In this document: positions 23,515 through 35,494 of the stretch, piece by piece
How the letters are laid out: each line of letters starts with the position of its first letter
Position numbering within the stretch: the stretch's first letter is position 1
Source of the DNA: Serpens gallinarum
GTDB taxonomy: Bacteria > Pseudomonadota > Gammaproteobacteria > Pseudomonadales > Pseudomonadaceae
Assembly (NCBI RefSeq): GCF_014836765.1
Contig: NZ_JACSQG010000001.1
Location: 62,001 to 126,000 of the forward strand
Reading direction: 5' to 3'
Length of the DNA stretch: 64,000 nucleotides
Notes under the pieces: generated by a model
What the model was told of the DNA's origin: nothing
Seen by the model: the letters and a program-made list of their open reading frames with translations, nothing else
The model's database searches: none
Program-made: the position numbers and the translations under genes

Positions 23515-23964
23515 TTAGTAAGCGCGAAATTCCTTGTGGCAGCTTTCGCAGGCATCTTCGACCCGTTGCACGGGGGAGGCCAGCGCGGCAGGATCGAGCG
23601 GGCGCTGGGTGGTGGCGGCGACCAACGCGGCGGTGGCGGCCTCCTGTGCTCGGGCCAATTCGTTGAAGCGTTCTTGACGCTCCCAGACGTCGTCCCGTGC
23701 ACTGCTGTCCTGGTTGTCCTTGACCTGCGGGAAGTGCTGCCACGGCTGGCGGGAAATCTCGTCCAGGTGGGCGGCGCCTTCGATGAATTTGGCTTCGTTG
23801 AAGACCAGGCGCCCGCGCAGCATGCCACCCAGGTCTTCGCTGGTCTTCATCATGTCCTTGAAAATGGCCGTACGCTTGCCCAGCGGCGAGTTCGGGTCAA
23901 CGCGGTCACAACCCACCAGGACGACTGCGGCGAGCAGCGCCACGCCCACGATTTTCAACTTCAT
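23515..23964 (-). CDS. Cytochrome c'-type lipoprotein
   Basis: A 149-residue protein with a lipoprotein signal (VVLVGC, Cys19), a helical body, and a single C-terminal haem-binding motif CESCHKEFRAY (residues 139-143). Haem attachment near the C-terminus with a preceding four-helix-like sequence is the pattern of cytochrome c' family proteins, which bind nitric oxide or act in minor electron transfer. The conserved early Arg/Lys and the FKDMMKTSEDLGGML helix agree. Convergent with ligB and 38 bases away from it. The physiological role cannot be read from the context. Confidence 0.85.
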   Translation of the reverse strand: MKLKIVGVALLAAVVLVGCDRVDPNSPLGKRTAIFKDMMKTSEDLGGMLRGRLVFNEAKFIEGAAHLDEISRQPWQHFPQVKDNQDSSARDDVWERQERFNELARAQEAATAALVAATTQRPLDPAALASPVQRVEDACESCHKEFRAY

Positions 23965-24034
23965 TGATGCAACCTGTGTGTTGTGCGAATAAGCCGTCGA
24001 TTATCCGCATCCTGTCCGCTTCGGACAAATCCGC

Positions 24035-24472
24035 TTATTGCGCCCATTGACCGCCGGTGTTCTCGCAGTCGATGCGTGTTTGCCCCTGGTCCGTCGTGGC
24101 GTAGTAGTAAGTAACGATTCGGGCATCCTCGGGCAGGGCGTCGGGCAGTGCTTCGTCGGGGGTGATCAGACCGAAGGATTTTTCATTGGCCAGGGTTTCC
24201 GGCGTCATCGGTGCGCTGCAGGAACCGAATGCGCCTGACGGACAGCTGTCGCGCAGTTCGCGCCGAGAACTGCGCACATCGGCTTGGTCGCGGCAGATCC
24301 ATTCGATGGCGTTGGGGTCATCCATGTTCTGCAATTCAAAGCATTTTTCCGGGGATACCGGTTCCGGCAGATCCCCCGACGTCTGCTCGCTGACATAGCA
24401 GGCCTGGGCCAGTACGAGGGGGCTGGCCAAGGCGGTGAATAGCACAAACAGGGCGCGCGAGAGGCGGGTCAT
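24035..24472 (-). CDS. Exported protein of unknown function, Cys-containing
   Basis: A 145-residue protein with a signal peptide (about 1-22, LASPLVLAQA) and a mature part containing six cysteines (in ACYVSEQ, EKCFELQN, EWICRDQ, RDSCPSGAFGSC and RIDCENTGG). The even number suggests disulfides in the periplasm. I do not recognise a family. The start at 24472 follows AGGAG by six bases. It lies 62 bases from the cytochrome gene on the same strand and could share its transcript. Confidence 0.7.
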   Translation of the reverse strand: MTRLSRALFVLFTALASPLVLAQACYVSEQTSGDLPEPVSPEKCFELQNMDDPNAIEWICRDQADVRSSRRELRDSCPSGAFGSCSAPMTPETLANEKSFGLITPDEALPDALPEDARIVTYYYATTDQGQTRIDCENTGGQWAQ

Positions 24473-24571
24473 GGAGAGCTCCTGTGGCGATGCGGGCCGA
24501 TCAAAAGCAATCCGCCCTGGACCGTTCGACCGAAGCGCGCGCCAGTGAGTTCGAGCACCACGCCACAAGGC

Positions 24572-24600
24572 TTGGGTCTGAACGCGGCTGCCGCTATAAT
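24572..24600 (+). promoter_or_regulatory. Sigma-70 promoter for the ahcY riboswitch transcript
   Basis: TTGGGT (24572-24577) and a perfect TATAAT (24595-24600) are 17 bases apart. Transcription would begin about 40 bases before the riboswitch. Confidence 0.65.
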
Positions 24601-24649
24601 CGCCGGCACTTTTCCATGGTCGACTCCGCTTCGGCCATGCCCGCCACCC

Positions 24650-26161
<1,512 letters not shown>

Positions 26162-26167
26162 AAAGGC

Positions 26168-26247
26168 GCTGGAGGCTGGAGGCTGGAAAGCTGGACGAAC
26201 AAGCGCACCGAGCTGCCGTTCGTCCGGCTCCAGCCTTCAGCTTCAGC
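26168..26247. repeat. Imperfect long hairpin between ahcY and metF
   Basis: The left arm (26168-26200) contains three tandem GGCTGGA-like units; the right arm (26218-26247) is its near reverse complement. The inner 8 bases GGACGAAC/GTTCGTCC pair perfectly and GCTGGAGGCTGGA pairs with TCCAGCCTTCAGC with one mismatch. It looks like a dispersed intergenic palindrome of pseudomonads and could act as an mRNA stabiliser or weak terminator. Confidence 0.65.
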
Positions 26248-26299
26248 GGATTGAAGGACTCCCGGGCTGCCACTGGCCCGAACGCCCCAGGATTTGCTT

Positions 26300-27148
26300 A
26301 TGTCTTCCCCCGATTGTCGCTACAGCTTCGAGTTCTTCCCGACGAAGACCGAAGCCGGGCATGAAAAACTGCTTAACACCGCACGTCGCCTGGCCGAGTA
26401 CAAGCCGGACTTCTTCTCCTGCACCTACGGTGCCGGTGGTTCGACCCGTGATCGCACCCTGAACACCGTGTTGCAACTGGACCGCGACGTGCAGGTGCCG
26501 ACCGCACCGCACCTGTCCTGCGTAGGCGACAGCAAGGCCGAGTTGCGCCAGCTGCTCACCACTTACAAGGACAACGGCATTCGCCGCATCGTCGCGTTGC
26601 GCGGCGACCTGCCCTCGGGTATGGGCCTGGCCAGCGGCGAGCTGCGCTACGCCAACGAACTGGTTGAGTTCATCCGCGCCGAAACCGGCGATCATTTCCA
26701 TATCGAAATTGCCGCTTACCCGGAGATGCATCCGCAGGCTCGCAATTTCGAGGACGACCTGACCAACTTCGTGCGTAAGGCTCAGGCCGGTGCCGACAGT
26801 GCCATCACCCAGTACTTCTTCAACGCCGACAGCTATTTTTACTTCGTCGAGCGCGTGCAGAAACTGGGCGTTGAGATCGACATCGTTCCCGGCATCATGC
26901 CGATCACCAACTACACCAGCTTGGCGCGTTTCTCCGATGCCTGCGGTGCGGAAATTCCGCGTTGGGTTCGCAAGCAACTGGAAGCCTACGGCGATGATGT
27001 CGCCAGCATCCAGGCGTTCGGCGAGCAGGTGGTCAGCCAGATGTGCGAGACGCTGTTGGCCGGCGGCGCGCCGGGTCTGCACTTTTACACCTTGAACCAG
27101 GCTGATCCCAGCCTGGCGATCTGGAACAACCTCAAGCTGCCGCGTTGA
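26300..27148 (+). CDS. metF: 5,10-methylenetetrahydrofolate reductase
   Basis: A 282-residue flavoprotein that makes 5-methyltetrahydrofolate for methionine synthesis. Recognised by YSFEFFPTKTEAGHEKL, FFSCTYGAGGSTRDRT, the RRIVALRGDLPSG loop and VPGIMPITNYTSLARFSDACG. The start at 26300 gives family length; two more in-frame codons upstream (TTG) are less likely. It follows ahcY by 138 bases containing a long hairpin. A 10-base perfect stem lies 12 bases after its stop codon. Confidence 0.97.
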   Translation: MSSPDCRYSFEFFPTKTEAGHEKLLNTARRLAEYKPDFFSCTYGAGGSTRDRTLNTVLQLDRDVQVPTAPHLSCVGDSKAELRQLLTTYKDNGIRRIVALRGDLPSGMGLASGELRYANELVEFIRAETGDHFHIEIAAYPEMHPQARNFEDDLTNFVRKAQAGADSAITQYFFNADSYFYFVERVQKLGVEIDIVPGIMPITNYTSLARFSDACGAEIPRWVRKQLEAYGDDVASIQAFGEQVVSQMCETLLAGGAPGLHFYTLNQADPSLAIWNNLKLPR

Positions 27149-27159
27149 GTGGTGCGTCT

Positions 27160-27182
27160 CACGCCTCCGGCTCGGAGGCGTG
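27160..27182 (+). terminator. Strong stem-loop after metF, no T tract
   Basis: CACGCCTCCG-GCT-CGGAGGCGTG is a perfect 10-base stem with a 3-base loop. The following bases are not T-rich, so it may protect the 3' end or give partial termination. Confidence 0.5.
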
Positions 27183-27230
27183 AACCTCTGCGCGACTACG
27201 CAGTCGAAAAACAGCACGAACTTTCAGCTC

Positions 27231-27239
27231 TGGTATACT
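27231..27239 (+). promoter_or_regulatory. Extended -10 promoter for rhlE
   Basis: TGG-TATACT is an extended -10 element with no good -35 box. It would give an untranslated leader of about 130 bases before rhlE; long leaders are common for RNA helicase genes that respond to cold or autoregulate. Confidence 0.45.
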
Positions 27240-27378
27240 CCCGCAGTCTGCTCAGGCTTGCGCCCGGACGCTCGGCCCATCAGTGGTCGGCAGGACCGGT
27301 CGGGATCGCACCCTCAAACGCGATTCACGCCAGGCAATTACTTCATTGGGTCCACACCCATTACATACAGGATTTCCC

Positions 27379-29205
27379 ATGTCCTTTGCTTCCCTCGGTC
27401 TCTCCGAGGCTATAGCCGGCGCTCTCGAGGCTGCCGGATACGCCACGCCCACTCCGGTGCAACAGCGGGCCATTCCCGCCGCGTTGCAAGGCCGCGATCT
27501 GATGGTCGCCGCCCAGACGGGCACCGGCAAAACCGGTGGCTTCGCCCTGCCCATCCTGGAAATTCTGTTTCCGGGCGGCCATCCGGACCGCGAACACCGC
27601 CATGGTCCGAAACAGCCGCGCGTGCTGGTGCTGACGCCCACCCGCGAACTGGCTGCCCAGGTGCATGACAGCTTCAAGCTGTATGCCCGCGATCTGCCGC
27701 TGAAAAGCACCTGCATCTTTGGCGGTGTCGGCATGAATCCCCAGGTGCAAGCCGTGGCCAAGGGCCTGGACGTGCTGGTCGCCTGCCCGGGCCGTCTGCT
27801 CGATCTGGCCAATCAGCGCCACATCGACCTGTCCCGCGTGGAAATTCTCGTCCTCGATGAAGCCGACCGCATGCTGGACATGGGCTTCATCCACGACGTC
27901 AAGAAAGTGCTGGCCAAACTGCCGGCCAAACGCCAGAACCTGCTGTTCTCGGCGACTTTCTCCAAGGACATCACCGACCTTGCCGGTAAGCTGCTGCACA
28001 ACCCCGAGCGCATCGAGGTTACGCCACCGAACACCACGGTCGAGCGCATCGAACAGCGCGTGTTCCATGTGCAGGCCAGCCACAAGCGTGCGTTGCTTGC
28101 CCACCTGATCACCCAGGGCGCCTGGGAACAGGTGCTGGTGTTCACCCGCACCAAGCATGGCGCCAACCGCCTGGCCGAATACCTCGACAAGCATGGCCTG
28201 CCGGCCGTGGCGATTCATGGCAACAAGAGCCAGAACGCCCGGACCAAGGCGCTGGCCGACTTCAAGGCCAATGAGGTGCGTGTGCTGGTGGCGACCGATA
28301 TTGCCGCCCGCGGCCTGGACATCGATCAGTTGCCCCACGTGGTCAACTTTGAACTGCCCAACGTCGAGGAAGACTATGTGCACCGCATCGGCCGTACCGG
28401 CCGTGCAGGGCGCAGCGGCGAAGCGATCTCGCTGGTCGCCCCGGACGAGGACAAGCTGCTCAAGGGCATTGAGCGCATGACCAAGCAGCGCATTCCCGCC
28501 GGTGACCTGATGGGCTTCGACATCAGCACCCTCGAGGTGGAAAAGCCGGAAGTGCGCGAGCCGCGCCAACCTCGCCAATCACGTCAACCCCGTGACGAGC
28601 GTCAGCCTCGCGGCGAACGCAAAAGTGCTGGCCGCGGCGAGAGGAAGTCGGAAAAGAGCACGGAGCAGAAGGCCGAGGGTGCAGGCAAAAGCGCTGAGCG
28701 CCCGCGCCGCAACCGTGGCGAAAAGCCCAAGGCGAAAAGTCCGAGCCAAGGCACTGCGGTCAGCCGTCCGCCGCGTTTGCCGGCTGATCGTGCGCCTGAC
28801 GAGTTCCTCGACGATGAGATCGACAACTTTGGCAACCGCGTCGACTACGTACCGGCGGAGAACAAGCCGCAAGGTCGTGGTCGTCGTCCCGGGCAAGGCC
28901 CAGGCGCTCAGGGTCAGGGCGCACGCAGCGGCCGCCCGGCAGGTGCTGGCGCTGGCGCGGGTGCAGGTGGCGCCGGACGCAACAAGAATGGCGGCCGTAA
29001 AAAGCCCCAGGGCGGTGGCCGGGTCCTGACCCCCAATGGCGAGGTGTCCCGCAACCAGCCAGCCGGCACGCGCAGCCGCCAGCCGGAAAAGCAGCCGGTG
29101 ATTATCCACAAGCACAAGGAACGTCTGCCCAGCCTGGAGCAGCTCGAACAGCTGCCCAGCCGCCCCCGTGGCGAGAAGCCGGCGCTGCTCACGCGTAATC
29201 GCTAA
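27379..29205 (+). CDS. rhlE: DEAD-box RNA helicase RhlE
   Basis: A 608-residue ATP-dependent RNA helicase involved in RNA turnover and cold adaptation. The helicase core (about 1-375) shows the Q motif ([10 protein letters not shown]), [52 protein letters not shown] and [13 protein letters not shown]. The C-terminal tail of more than 200 residues is low-complexity and very basic, rich in Arg, Gly, Pro, Gln and Lys, and probably binds RNA and drives clustering. The ATG at 27379 begins the Q-motif helix; the open frame upstream is unsupported. In P. aeruginosa rhlE also neighbours mexAB-oprM and metF. Confidence 0.95.
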   Translation: MSFASLGLSEAIAGALEAAGYATPTPVQQRAIPAALQGRDLMVAAQTGTGKTGGFALPILEILFPGGHPDREHRHGPKQPRVLVLTPTRELAAQVHDSFKLYARDLPLKSTCIFGGVGMNPQVQAVAKGLDVLVACPGRLLDLANQRHIDLSRVEILVLDEADRMLDMGFIHDVKKVLAKLPAKRQNLLFSATFSKDITDLAGKLLHNPERIEVTPPNTTVERIEQRVFHVQASHKRALLAHLITQGAWEQVLVFTRTKHGANRLAEYLDKHGLPAVAIHGNKSQNARTKALADFKANEVRVLVATDIAARGLDIDQLPHVVNFELPNVEEDYVHRIGRTGRAGRSGEAISLVAPDEDKLLKGIERMTKQRIPAGDLMGFDISTLEVEKPEVREPRQPRQSRQPRDERQPRGERKSAGRGERKSEKSTEQKAEGAGKSAERPRRNRGEKPKAKSPSQGTAVSRPPRLPADRAPDEFLDDEIDNFGNRVDYVPAENKPQGRGRRPGQGPGAQGQGARSGRPAGAGAGAGAGGAGRNKNGGRKKPQGGGRVLTPNGEVSRNQPAGTRSRQPEKQPVIIHKHKERLPSLEQLEQLPSRPRGEKPALLTRNR

Positions 29206-29217
29206 GCCGCCCGTGTG

Positions 29218-29247
29218 AAAAAAACGCCGCCTCCGGGCGGCGTTTTT
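29218..29247 (+). terminator. Rho-independent terminator of rhlE
   Basis: AAAAACGCCGCC pairs with GGGCGGCGTTTTT across a short loop, 13 bases after the rhlE stop. Confidence 0.9.
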
Positions 29248-29692
29248 GTGTGCGCGGGGAATTTTCTGGTGCAAGGGAGAGAGATCGGAACCGGTACGAG
29301 CCTGCTGGCTCTGTAATGGCCATCCGAGGAGTACTGGGTCTTTGTCGTACGCAAGATTGCCCGCTTATCCATGCCAGGCCGTAATCAGCACGATATCGGC
29401 ATGCGCTTTTGACTGGACGTGCCGACCACCAAGTGGCGGGAAGGTGGGACACGCTGGAATTTTCCCAATCTGTGGAGCTCAGCCATATCCTCGATGCACG
29501 CAGCGCAATTCAATATGCCGGTGGAGTCTTGGGGAGGGCAGCGCGATACCTCGGGTTAACGACTTTCTATCTGCAGGCCGCGTACCGGCACAACCTGCAT
29601 AAGGAAATCCTGTTTTTTGATCGGGTGCCTGAGCTGCATTTCCCGCTGCGAGGTTCGGTTGCGTCTGTAAGTGCCGGTGGTGCGGACCAACG
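29248..29692. other. Gene-poor, lower-G+C segment between two similar terminators
   Basis: About 445 bases between converging units. Base composition is visibly less G+C-rich than flanking genes. A plus-strand frame from about 29385 to 29690 encodes protein-like sequence (for example SVELSHILDARSAIQYAGGV and LHKEILFFDRVPELHF), but it has no ATG and no ribosome-binding site. I do not recognise it. It may be a decayed gene or simple spacer. The two flanking terminator stems are nearly the same sequence. Confidence 0.4.
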
Positions 29693-29721
29693 CAAAACGC
29701 CGCCCAGTGGGCGGCGTTTTG
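29693..29721 (-). terminator. Rho-independent terminator of the efflux operon
   Basis: CAAAACGCCGCCC-AGT-GGGCGGCGTTTTG is a perfect 13-base stem, 18 bases after the oprM-type stop on the minus strand. It is usable in both directions. Confidence 0.88.
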
Positions 29722-29739
29722 CCGTGGCGCGAACGCCGA

Positions 29740-31155
29740 TCAGCTCTGCGGTTCGTCGGCCAGCCAGCCGCCGCCCAGAGCCTTGTACAGGTTCACCTCG
29801 CTGACCAATTGCGCCAGCCGGTCGCCGATCAGTTGCTGACGCGCGGCAAACAGCTGACGCTGGGCGACGAGCAGGTTGAGGTAGCTGTCTACGCCGCCAC
29901 GGTAGCGGCGTTCGGCGAGCCGGTAGTACTCCTCGCTGGCCTCCAGCAGGTTCTGCTGAGCTTGCACCTGGTCGCTGTAGGTGGCGCGTGCGGCCAGACC
30001 GTCGGCCACTTCGCGGAAGCCCACCTGGATGGCCTTTTCGTACTGCGCCACCTGGATGTTCTTCGCCACCTCGGCGTAGTCGCGGTTGGCGCGCAAACGG
30101 CCGGCGTTGAAGATGGGCACGCTGATGCTCGGCGTAAAGCTCCAGTAATCGGAGTTCGAACCGAACAGGTCGGACAGCTCGCCACTGGCAAAACCGAGTG
30201 CGCCGGTCAGGCCGATACGCGGGAAGAACGCCGCACGGGCTGCGCCGATGTTGGCGTTGGCCGCGCGTAGCTGGTGCTCGGCCTGAAGAATGTCCGGGCG
30301 GTTCTGCAGCAGGTCCGACGGCAGGCCGGCCGGTACTTCGGCGAGCAGGTCGTCACCCAGGCTAGACGCTTCCAGCAGCTCCGCTGGGACCGGGCCACCC
30401 AGCAACTGGGTCAGGGCGTTGCGGTCCTGGGCGACCAGTCGGGTGTAGGCCGACAGGGCGCCACGGGTGCTTTCCACGGCGGTTTTCGCCTGGCTCAGTT
30501 CCAGGGCCGACGCCACACCCACGTCGAAGCTGCGTTGAGTCAGCGTCAGGCTTTCTTCGTAGGTCTTCAGAGTGTCCTGGGAAACCTTCAGCAGGGCCTG
30601 ATCGGCCTGCAGGGTCAGCCAGGCATTGGCCACCGCGGAGACCAGGCTGATCTTGGCGCTGCGCTGCGCGGCTTCGCTGGCGAAGTACTGCTCCAGCGCT
30701 TGATCACGCAGGCTGCGTACCCGGCCGAACAGGTCCAGCTCCCAGGACAGGCCGAGGGTGGCGCTGTACTGGGTGTTGGTGCCGGCGGCCAGCGGATTGA
30801 CCGCCTCCGGGGTATGGGTGCGACTCATGGCTGCGTCGGCACTCACACCCGGGAAGATATCGGCACGCTGGATGCGGTACTGGGCGCGGAACGCCTCCAC
30901 GTTAAGCGTGGCGATGCGCAGGTCGTGGTTGTTCTCCAGGGCGATGCCAATCAATTGGCGCAGATGATCATCGCGAAAGAACGCCTGCCAGCCCAGTTCG
31001 GCAGCCGGTATGCTGGCCACCTTGCCGGTATCGGCCTGCAGCGCGGCCGGTACCCAGCGCTCCGGCATTCCCGACTCGGGGCGCTCATAGTCGGGGGTCA
31101 GCGAGCAGCCGGCCAGCGTGACGGCCAAGGCCAGTGTCAATGCGGACTTGTTCAT
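29740..31155 (-). CDS. oprM: Outer-membrane efflux lipoprotein, OprM/TtgC type
   Basis: A 471-residue TolC-like outer-membrane channel of an RND drug pump. It has a lipoprotein signal (VTLAGC, Cys17) and the duplicated helical-barrel repeats of the family (for example [20 protein letters not shown] and [20 protein letters not shown]). Lipid-anchored NodT-type members include OprM and TtgC. The start overlaps the end of the pump gene by four bases (ATGA), so the two are translationally coupled. Last gene of a three-gene operon closed by the hairpin at 29693. Confidence 0.94.
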   Translation of the reverse strand: MNKSALTLALAVTLAGCSLTPDYERPESGMPERWVPAALQADTGKVASIPAAELGWQAFFRDDHLRQLIGIALENNHDLRIATLNVEAFRAQYRIQRADIFPGVSADAAMSRTHTPEAVNPLAAGTNTQYSATLGLSWELDLFGRVRSLRDQALEQYFASEAAQRSAKISLVSAVANAWLTLQADQALLKVSQDTLKTYEESLTLTQRSFDVGVASALELSQAKTAVESTRGALSAYTRLVAQDRNALTQLLGGPVPAELLEASSLGDDLLAEVPAGLPSDLLQNRPDILQAEHQLRAANANIGAARAAFFPRIGLTGALGFASGELSDLFGSNSDYWSFTPSISVPIFNAGRLRANRDYAEVAKNIQVAQYEKAIQVGFREVADGLAARATYSDQVQAQQNLLEASEEYYRLAERRYRGGVDSYLNLLVAQRQLFAARQQLIGDRLAQLVSEVNLYKALGGGWLADEPQS

Positions 31156-34100
31156 TGTGCCTCTCCGTTGCGCTCAGTCTTGCGCGGCGTCTTGAACAGC
31201 GTGGTCACTCCGACGAAGAACAGCGGCACCCAGAAGATCACCAGCACGGTGGCGGAGATCATCCCGCCAACTACACCGGTACCGATGGAGTGCGCGCTGC
31301 CCGCACCCGCACCGGTGGCCAGGGCCAGCGGTACCACACCCATGGTGAACGCCAGCGAGGTCATGATGATCGGGCGCAGACGCATGCGGCAGGCTTCCAC
31401 CGCCGCCTTGGTCAGATCCATGCCCTGGTCATAGAGATCCTTGGCGAACTCGACGATCAGGATGGCGTTCTTGGCGGTCAGGCCGATGGTGGTCAGCAGG
31501 CCCACCTGGAAGAACACATCGTTGGTCAGGCCGCGGCCCAAGGTGAAGACCACGGCGCCGATCAGGCCCAGCGGCACCACCAACATCACCGCAAACGGGA
31601 TCGACCAGCTTTCATACAGGGCCGCCAGGGCGAGGAACACCACCAGCAGCGCCAGACCTAGCAGGATGGGCAGCTGGCTGCCGGACATGCGCTCTTCGAA
31701 CGACAGGCCGGTCCAACTGATGCCAATGCCGTTGGGCAGCTTCGCAGCAATTTCCTCGATGGCGGCCATGGCGTCGCCGGTGCTGTAGCCCGGTGCGGCG
31801 CCACCCTGGATCTGGATGGATTCCACGCCGTTGTAGCGCGACAGCTTCGGCGAACCGTAGGTCCAGGTGCCGGTGGCGAATGAGCTGAACGGCACCATCT
31901 CGCCGTTGTTGTTGCGGATGTACCATTTGTCCAGGTCTTCGGGGTTCATGCGCGCATGCGCCTCGCCCTGCATGAATACCTTCTTGACCCGACCGCGGTC
32001 GATGAAGTCGTTGACGTAGGCCGAACCCCAGGCGATGGACAGGGTGTTGTTGATGTCATTCATTGACAGGCCCAGCACCTGGGCCTTTTCGTCATCGATG
32101 ATGATTTGGTACTGCGGCTCGTCGTTCAAGCCGTTGGGGCGGACACCGGCCAGGGCCGGGTGCTCGGCGGCCATGCCGAGCAACTGGTTGCGGGCGTTCA
32201 TCAGCGCCTCGTGACCGACGCCGGCCATGTCCTGCAGGTAGACGTCGAAGCCCGAGGCGTTGCCCAGCTCGATCACCGACGGCGGCACGATGGCGAAGGC
32301 CATGGCGTCGCGGTACTGGAAGAAGCGCGCCTGTGCACGCTGCTGCAGGGCGAACACGGCGTCCTTGGCTTCCGGGCGCTTGGCCCAGTCCTTCAGGCCG
32401 ACGAACATGATCGCGGCGTTCTGGCCGCGCCCGGCGAAGCTGAAGCCCTGCACGCTAAACACGCCTTCCACGGCATCGCCTTCTTCCTTGAGCAGATAGT
32501 CGCGCATCTGGTCGATCATTTTCTCGGTGCGCTCGAAGGTCGCACCCACCGGGGCGACCACCTGCACGAACATCACTCCCTGGTCTTCCGGCGGCAGGAA
32601 CGCAGCCGGCACGCGGAAAAACAGCACACCCACGGCAACCACGATGGCGACCCAGATGCCCAGGAATGACCAGCGGTTGCCCAGCACGCGCCGCACGCCG
32701 CCTTCGTACTTGTTCACGCCGTTTTCGAATGTGCGGTTGAACCAGCCGAAGAAGCCGCGCTTCTCATCGTGTTGGCCCTTGGAGATGGGCTTGAGCAGGG
32801 TGGCGCACAGCGCCGGGGTGAACATCAACGCGACCAGTACCGACAGGCCCATGGCCGAGGCGATGGTGATGGCGAACTGGCGATAGATCACCCCCACGGA
32901 GCCGGCCATGAAGGCCATTGGCACGAATACGGCAGACAGCACGATGCCGATACCCACCAGCGCGCCCTGGATCTGGCCCATGGACTTGCGCGTCGCCTCG
33001 CGTGGCGACAGCCCCTCCTCGACCATCACCCGCTCGACGTTCTCTACCACCACGATGGCATCGTCCACGAGCAAGCCGATGGCGAGCACCATGGCGAACA
33101 TGGTCAGGGTGTTGATGCTGTAGCCGAACATGTAGAGCACGCCAAAGGTACCCAGCAGCACTACCGGCACCGCCAGGGTTGGAATCAGCGTGGCGCGGAA
33201 GTTCTGCAGGAACAGGTACATCACCAGGAACACCAGCGCGATGGCCTCGAACAACGTCATCACCACGCTGGAGATGGACGCCGAGATCACCGGGGTGGTG
33301 TCGAACGGATACACCACATCCATGCCCTCGGGCAGGAACGGCTCCAGACGGCCGATGGTGTCGCGCACCGCCTCGGCCGTAGACAGGGCGTTGGCGCCGG
33401 TGGCCAGGGTGATGGCGATACCGGTGGCCGGCATGCCGTTGTACTTGGCCGCAATGTTCTCGCGCATGGCGCCCATTTCGACGCGAGCCACATCGCTCAG
33501 GCGTACCTGGGAGCCGTCGTTATTGACCTTGAGCAGGATCTTGCGGAATTCCTCAGGGGTTTCCAGGCGAGTCTTGCCGATGATGGTGGCGGTCAGCTGC
33601 TGACCAGGCATGGCTGGCAGGCCGCCGAGCTGGCCGGTGGACACCTGGACGTTTTGCGCCTTGATGGCATTGCTGACATCCATGGGGGTCAGCGAGTAGC
33701 TCACCAGCTTGGTCGGGTCGAGCCAGATACGCATGGAGTAGGAAGAGCCGAATACGGTGAAGTCACCCACGCCCGGGGTCCGTGAGATCGGGTCCTGGAT
33801 GTTGGAGATCACATAGTCGGAGAGGTCGATGTTGCTGTAGCGGCCATCGCTGGACACCAGCGCCACTACCATCAGGAAACCACCGGCCGCCTTGGTCACC
33901 CGGATGCCCTGCTGCTGCACTTCCATCGGCAGCAGTGGGGTGGCCAGTTGCAGCTTGTTCTGCACCTGCACCTGGGCGATGTTCGGGTCGGTGCCTTGCT
34001 CGAAGGTGATCTTGATCGAGCCGCTGCCATCGTTGTTGGACTCGGACGACATGTAGCGCATGTTGTCCAGGCCGCTCATCTGCTGCTCGATCACCTGAAT

Positions 34101-34283
34101 CACGGTGTCCTGCACCGTCTGCGCCGAGGCGCCCGGGTAGACGAGACTGATATTCACCGACGGTGCGGCAATGCTCGGGTACTGGCTGACCGGCAACTGC
34201 AGCAGTCCTAGACCGCCGGCAAGCATGACCACGAGAGCGATCACCCAGGCGAAAATCGGGCGATCAATGAAGAAATTTGGCAT
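31152..34283 (-). CDS. mexB: RND multidrug efflux pump, MexB/TtgB type (HAE1)
   Basis: A 1043-residue inner-membrane proton-driven pump. The start [20 protein letters not shown], the proton-relay pair in [20 protein letters not shown], the [14 protein letters not shown] loop and the duplicated 12-helix layout with two large periplasmic loops are all visible. It takes lipophilic drugs, solvents and detergents from the periplasm or membrane and passes them to the OprM-type channel. Length and sequence fit MexB/TtgB/AcrB. It lies 20 bases after the adaptor gene. Confidence 0.96.
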   Translation of the reverse strand: MPNFFIDRPIFAWVIALVVMLAGGLGLLQLPVSQYPSIAAPSVNISLVYPGASAQTVQDTVIQVIEQQMSGLDNMRYMSSESNNDGSGSIKITFEQGTDPNIAQVQVQNKLQLATPLLPMEVQQQGIRVTKAAGGFLMVVALVSSDGRYSNIDLSDYVISNIQDPISRTPGVGDFTVFGSSYSMRIWLDPTKLVSYSLTPMDVSNAIKAQNVQVSTGQLGGLPAMPGQQLTATIIGKTRLETPEEFRKILLKVNNDGSQVRLSDVARVEMGAMRENIAAKYNGMPATGIAITLATGANALSTAEAVRDTIGRLEPFLPEGMDVVYPFDTTPVISASISSVVMTLFEAIALVFLVMYLFLQNFRATLIPTLAVPVVLLGTFGVLYMFGYSINTLTMFAMVLAIGLLVDDAIVVVENVERVMVEEGLSPREATRKSMGQIQGALVGIGIVLSAVFVPMAFMAGSVGVIYRQFAITIASAMGLSVLVALMFTPALCATLLKPISKGQHDEKRGFFGWFNRTFENGVNKYEGGVRRVLGNRWSFLGIWVAIVVAVGVLFFRVPAAFLPPEDQGVMFVQVVAPVGATFERTEKMIDQMRDYLLKEEGDAVEGVFSVQGFSFAGRGQNAAIMFVGLKDWAKRPEAKDAVFALQQRAQARFFQYRDAMAFAIVPPSVIELGNASGFDVYLQDMAGVGHEALMNARNQLLGMAAEHPALAGVRPNGLNDEPQYQIIIDDEKAQVLGLSMNDINNTLSIAWGSAYVNDFIDRGRVKKVFMQGEAHARMNPEDLDKWYIRNNNGEMVPFSSFATGTWTYGSPKLSRYNGVESIQIQGGAAPGYSTGDAMAAIEEIAAKLPNGIGISWTGLSFEERMSGSQLPILLGLALLVVFLALAALYESWSIPFAVMLVVPLGLIGAVVFTLGRGLTNDVFFQVGLLTTIGLTAKNAILIVEFAKDLYDQGMDLTKAAVEACRMRLRPIIMTSLAFTMGVVPLALATGAGAGSAHSIGTGVVGGMISATVLVIFWVPLFFVGVTTLFKTPRKTERNGEAQ

Positions 34284-34303
34284 GACGTATTACCCTGGCC
34301 GAA

Positions 34304-35419
34304 TTACTGTTGATCGGCGGTGAGATTACCGGCTGGCTTGGTCTGTACGGCTACACCCGGCTGGATGTACTGCAGTCCTTCGGTGATCAAACGTTCGCCG
34401 GACTTGAGGCCGGAAGTGATCAACCAGCGGTTGCCTACGGCGCGTTCGGCTTCGACGAGGCGGGATTCGACTTTGCCTTCCATGTTCACCACCATGGCCA
34501 GCGGGCGGCCACGGGCATCGCGGGAAATACCCTGCTGAGGCACCAGAATGGCCTTATCCAGCATGCCGCTGACCAGTTCAGCCTTTACGAACATGCCCGG
34601 CAGCAGCAGCTTGTCCGGGTTGGGGAACAAGGCACGCACAGTCACCGAGCCGGTGCTGGCGTCCACACTCACTTCGGAAAACTCCAGCTTGCCTTCATGG
34701 GCATAGATGCTGCCGTCTTCCAGCTTCAGGCTGACCTTGGCGGCATTCTCACCGGCTTTCTGCAAACTGCCCGCGGCCAGGGCCTTGCGCAGGCGCAGCA
34801 AATCGGTGCTGGACTGGGTGACGTCCACATAGATCGGATCCAACTGCTGGATGGTGGCCAGCGGTTGGGCCTGACCGTTATTGACCAGCGCGCCCTCACT
34901 CACCGAGGAACGACCGATGCGACCATCGATCGGCGCCAGCACCTTGGTATAGCGCACGTTGATCCGGGCCTGTTCCAGGTTGGCCTGGGCCTGCAGGAAG
35001 GCGGCGCGAGCTTCGTCGTGGGCCTGCTGACTTACGGCATTGTCCTTGACCAGCTCGGCATAACGCTGGGAGAGCGAGCGGGTGGACGCCAAGGTTGCTT
35101 CGGCGCTCTTCAGGGTCGCTTCGTACACGGACGCATCAATCTGGTACAGCTGCTGGCCGGCCTTGACCTCGCTGCCTTCTTCGAACAACCGCTTCTGGAT
35201 GATGCCATTTACCTGCGGACGCACTTCAGCGCTGCGATAGGCCGTGGTGCGGCCCGGCAGTTCGGTGGTCAGCGCATAGGGCTGGGCTTGAAGGGTAACG
35301 ATGCCAACCAGCGGTGCGGGCGGCGCAGCAACGGAGGGGGCTTCGTCTTTACAGGCAGCCAGTAATGAAGCAATGGCGAATACGGGAATCAGCGCCACAT
35401 GGGCTGGCTTGATCGACAT
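34304..35419 (-). CDS. mexA: RND periplasmic adaptor lipoprotein, MexA/TtgA type
   Basis: A 371-residue membrane-fusion protein that joins pump and channel. It has a lipoprotein signal (SLLAAC, Cys23), a barrel-sandwich first half (AEVRPQVNGIIQKRLFEEGSEVKAGQQLYQID), a helical hairpin (about 95-160), the second half (VLAPIDGRIGRSSVSEGALVNNGQ) and a beta-barrel. First gene of the operon. The promoter just upstream carries a palindromic operator resembling that of TtgR, but no repressor gene lies beside it; in P. putida ttgR and in P. aeruginosa mexR are divergent neighbours. Confidence 0.95.
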   Translation of the reverse strand: MSIKPAHVALIPVFAIASLLAACKDEAPSVAAPPAPLVGIVTLQAQPYALTTELPGRTTAYRSAEVRPQVNGIIQKRLFEEGSEVKAGQQLYQIDASVYEATLKSAEATLASTRSLSQRYAELVKDNAVSQQAHDEARAAFLQAQANLEQARINVRYTKVLAPIDGRIGRSSVSEGALVNNGQAQPLATIQQLDPIYVDVTQSSTDLLRLRKALAAGSLQKAGENAAKVSLKLEDGSIYAHEGKLEFSEVSVDASTGSVTVRALFPNPDKLLLPGMFVKAELVSGMLDKAILVPQQGISRDARGRPLAMVVNMEGKVESRLVEAERAVGNRWLITSGLKSGERLITEGLQYIQPGVAVQTKPAGNLTADQQ

Positions 35420-35494
35420 GAAAGACCTCTGAAGGGACGGACTGATGCAGATGGTGAACGGGCCGACATTGGTGACAATGCTGGCAGGCTGGGA

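Noticed and set aside
26168-26200. Triplicated GGCTGGA as a CRISPR-like array
   Set aside because: The units are 8-10 bases with no spacers; they form one arm of a hairpin.
29189-29452. 87-residue minus-strand frame crossing the rhlE terminator
   Set aside because: It would have to read through a strong terminator and into rhlE; no familiar sequence.
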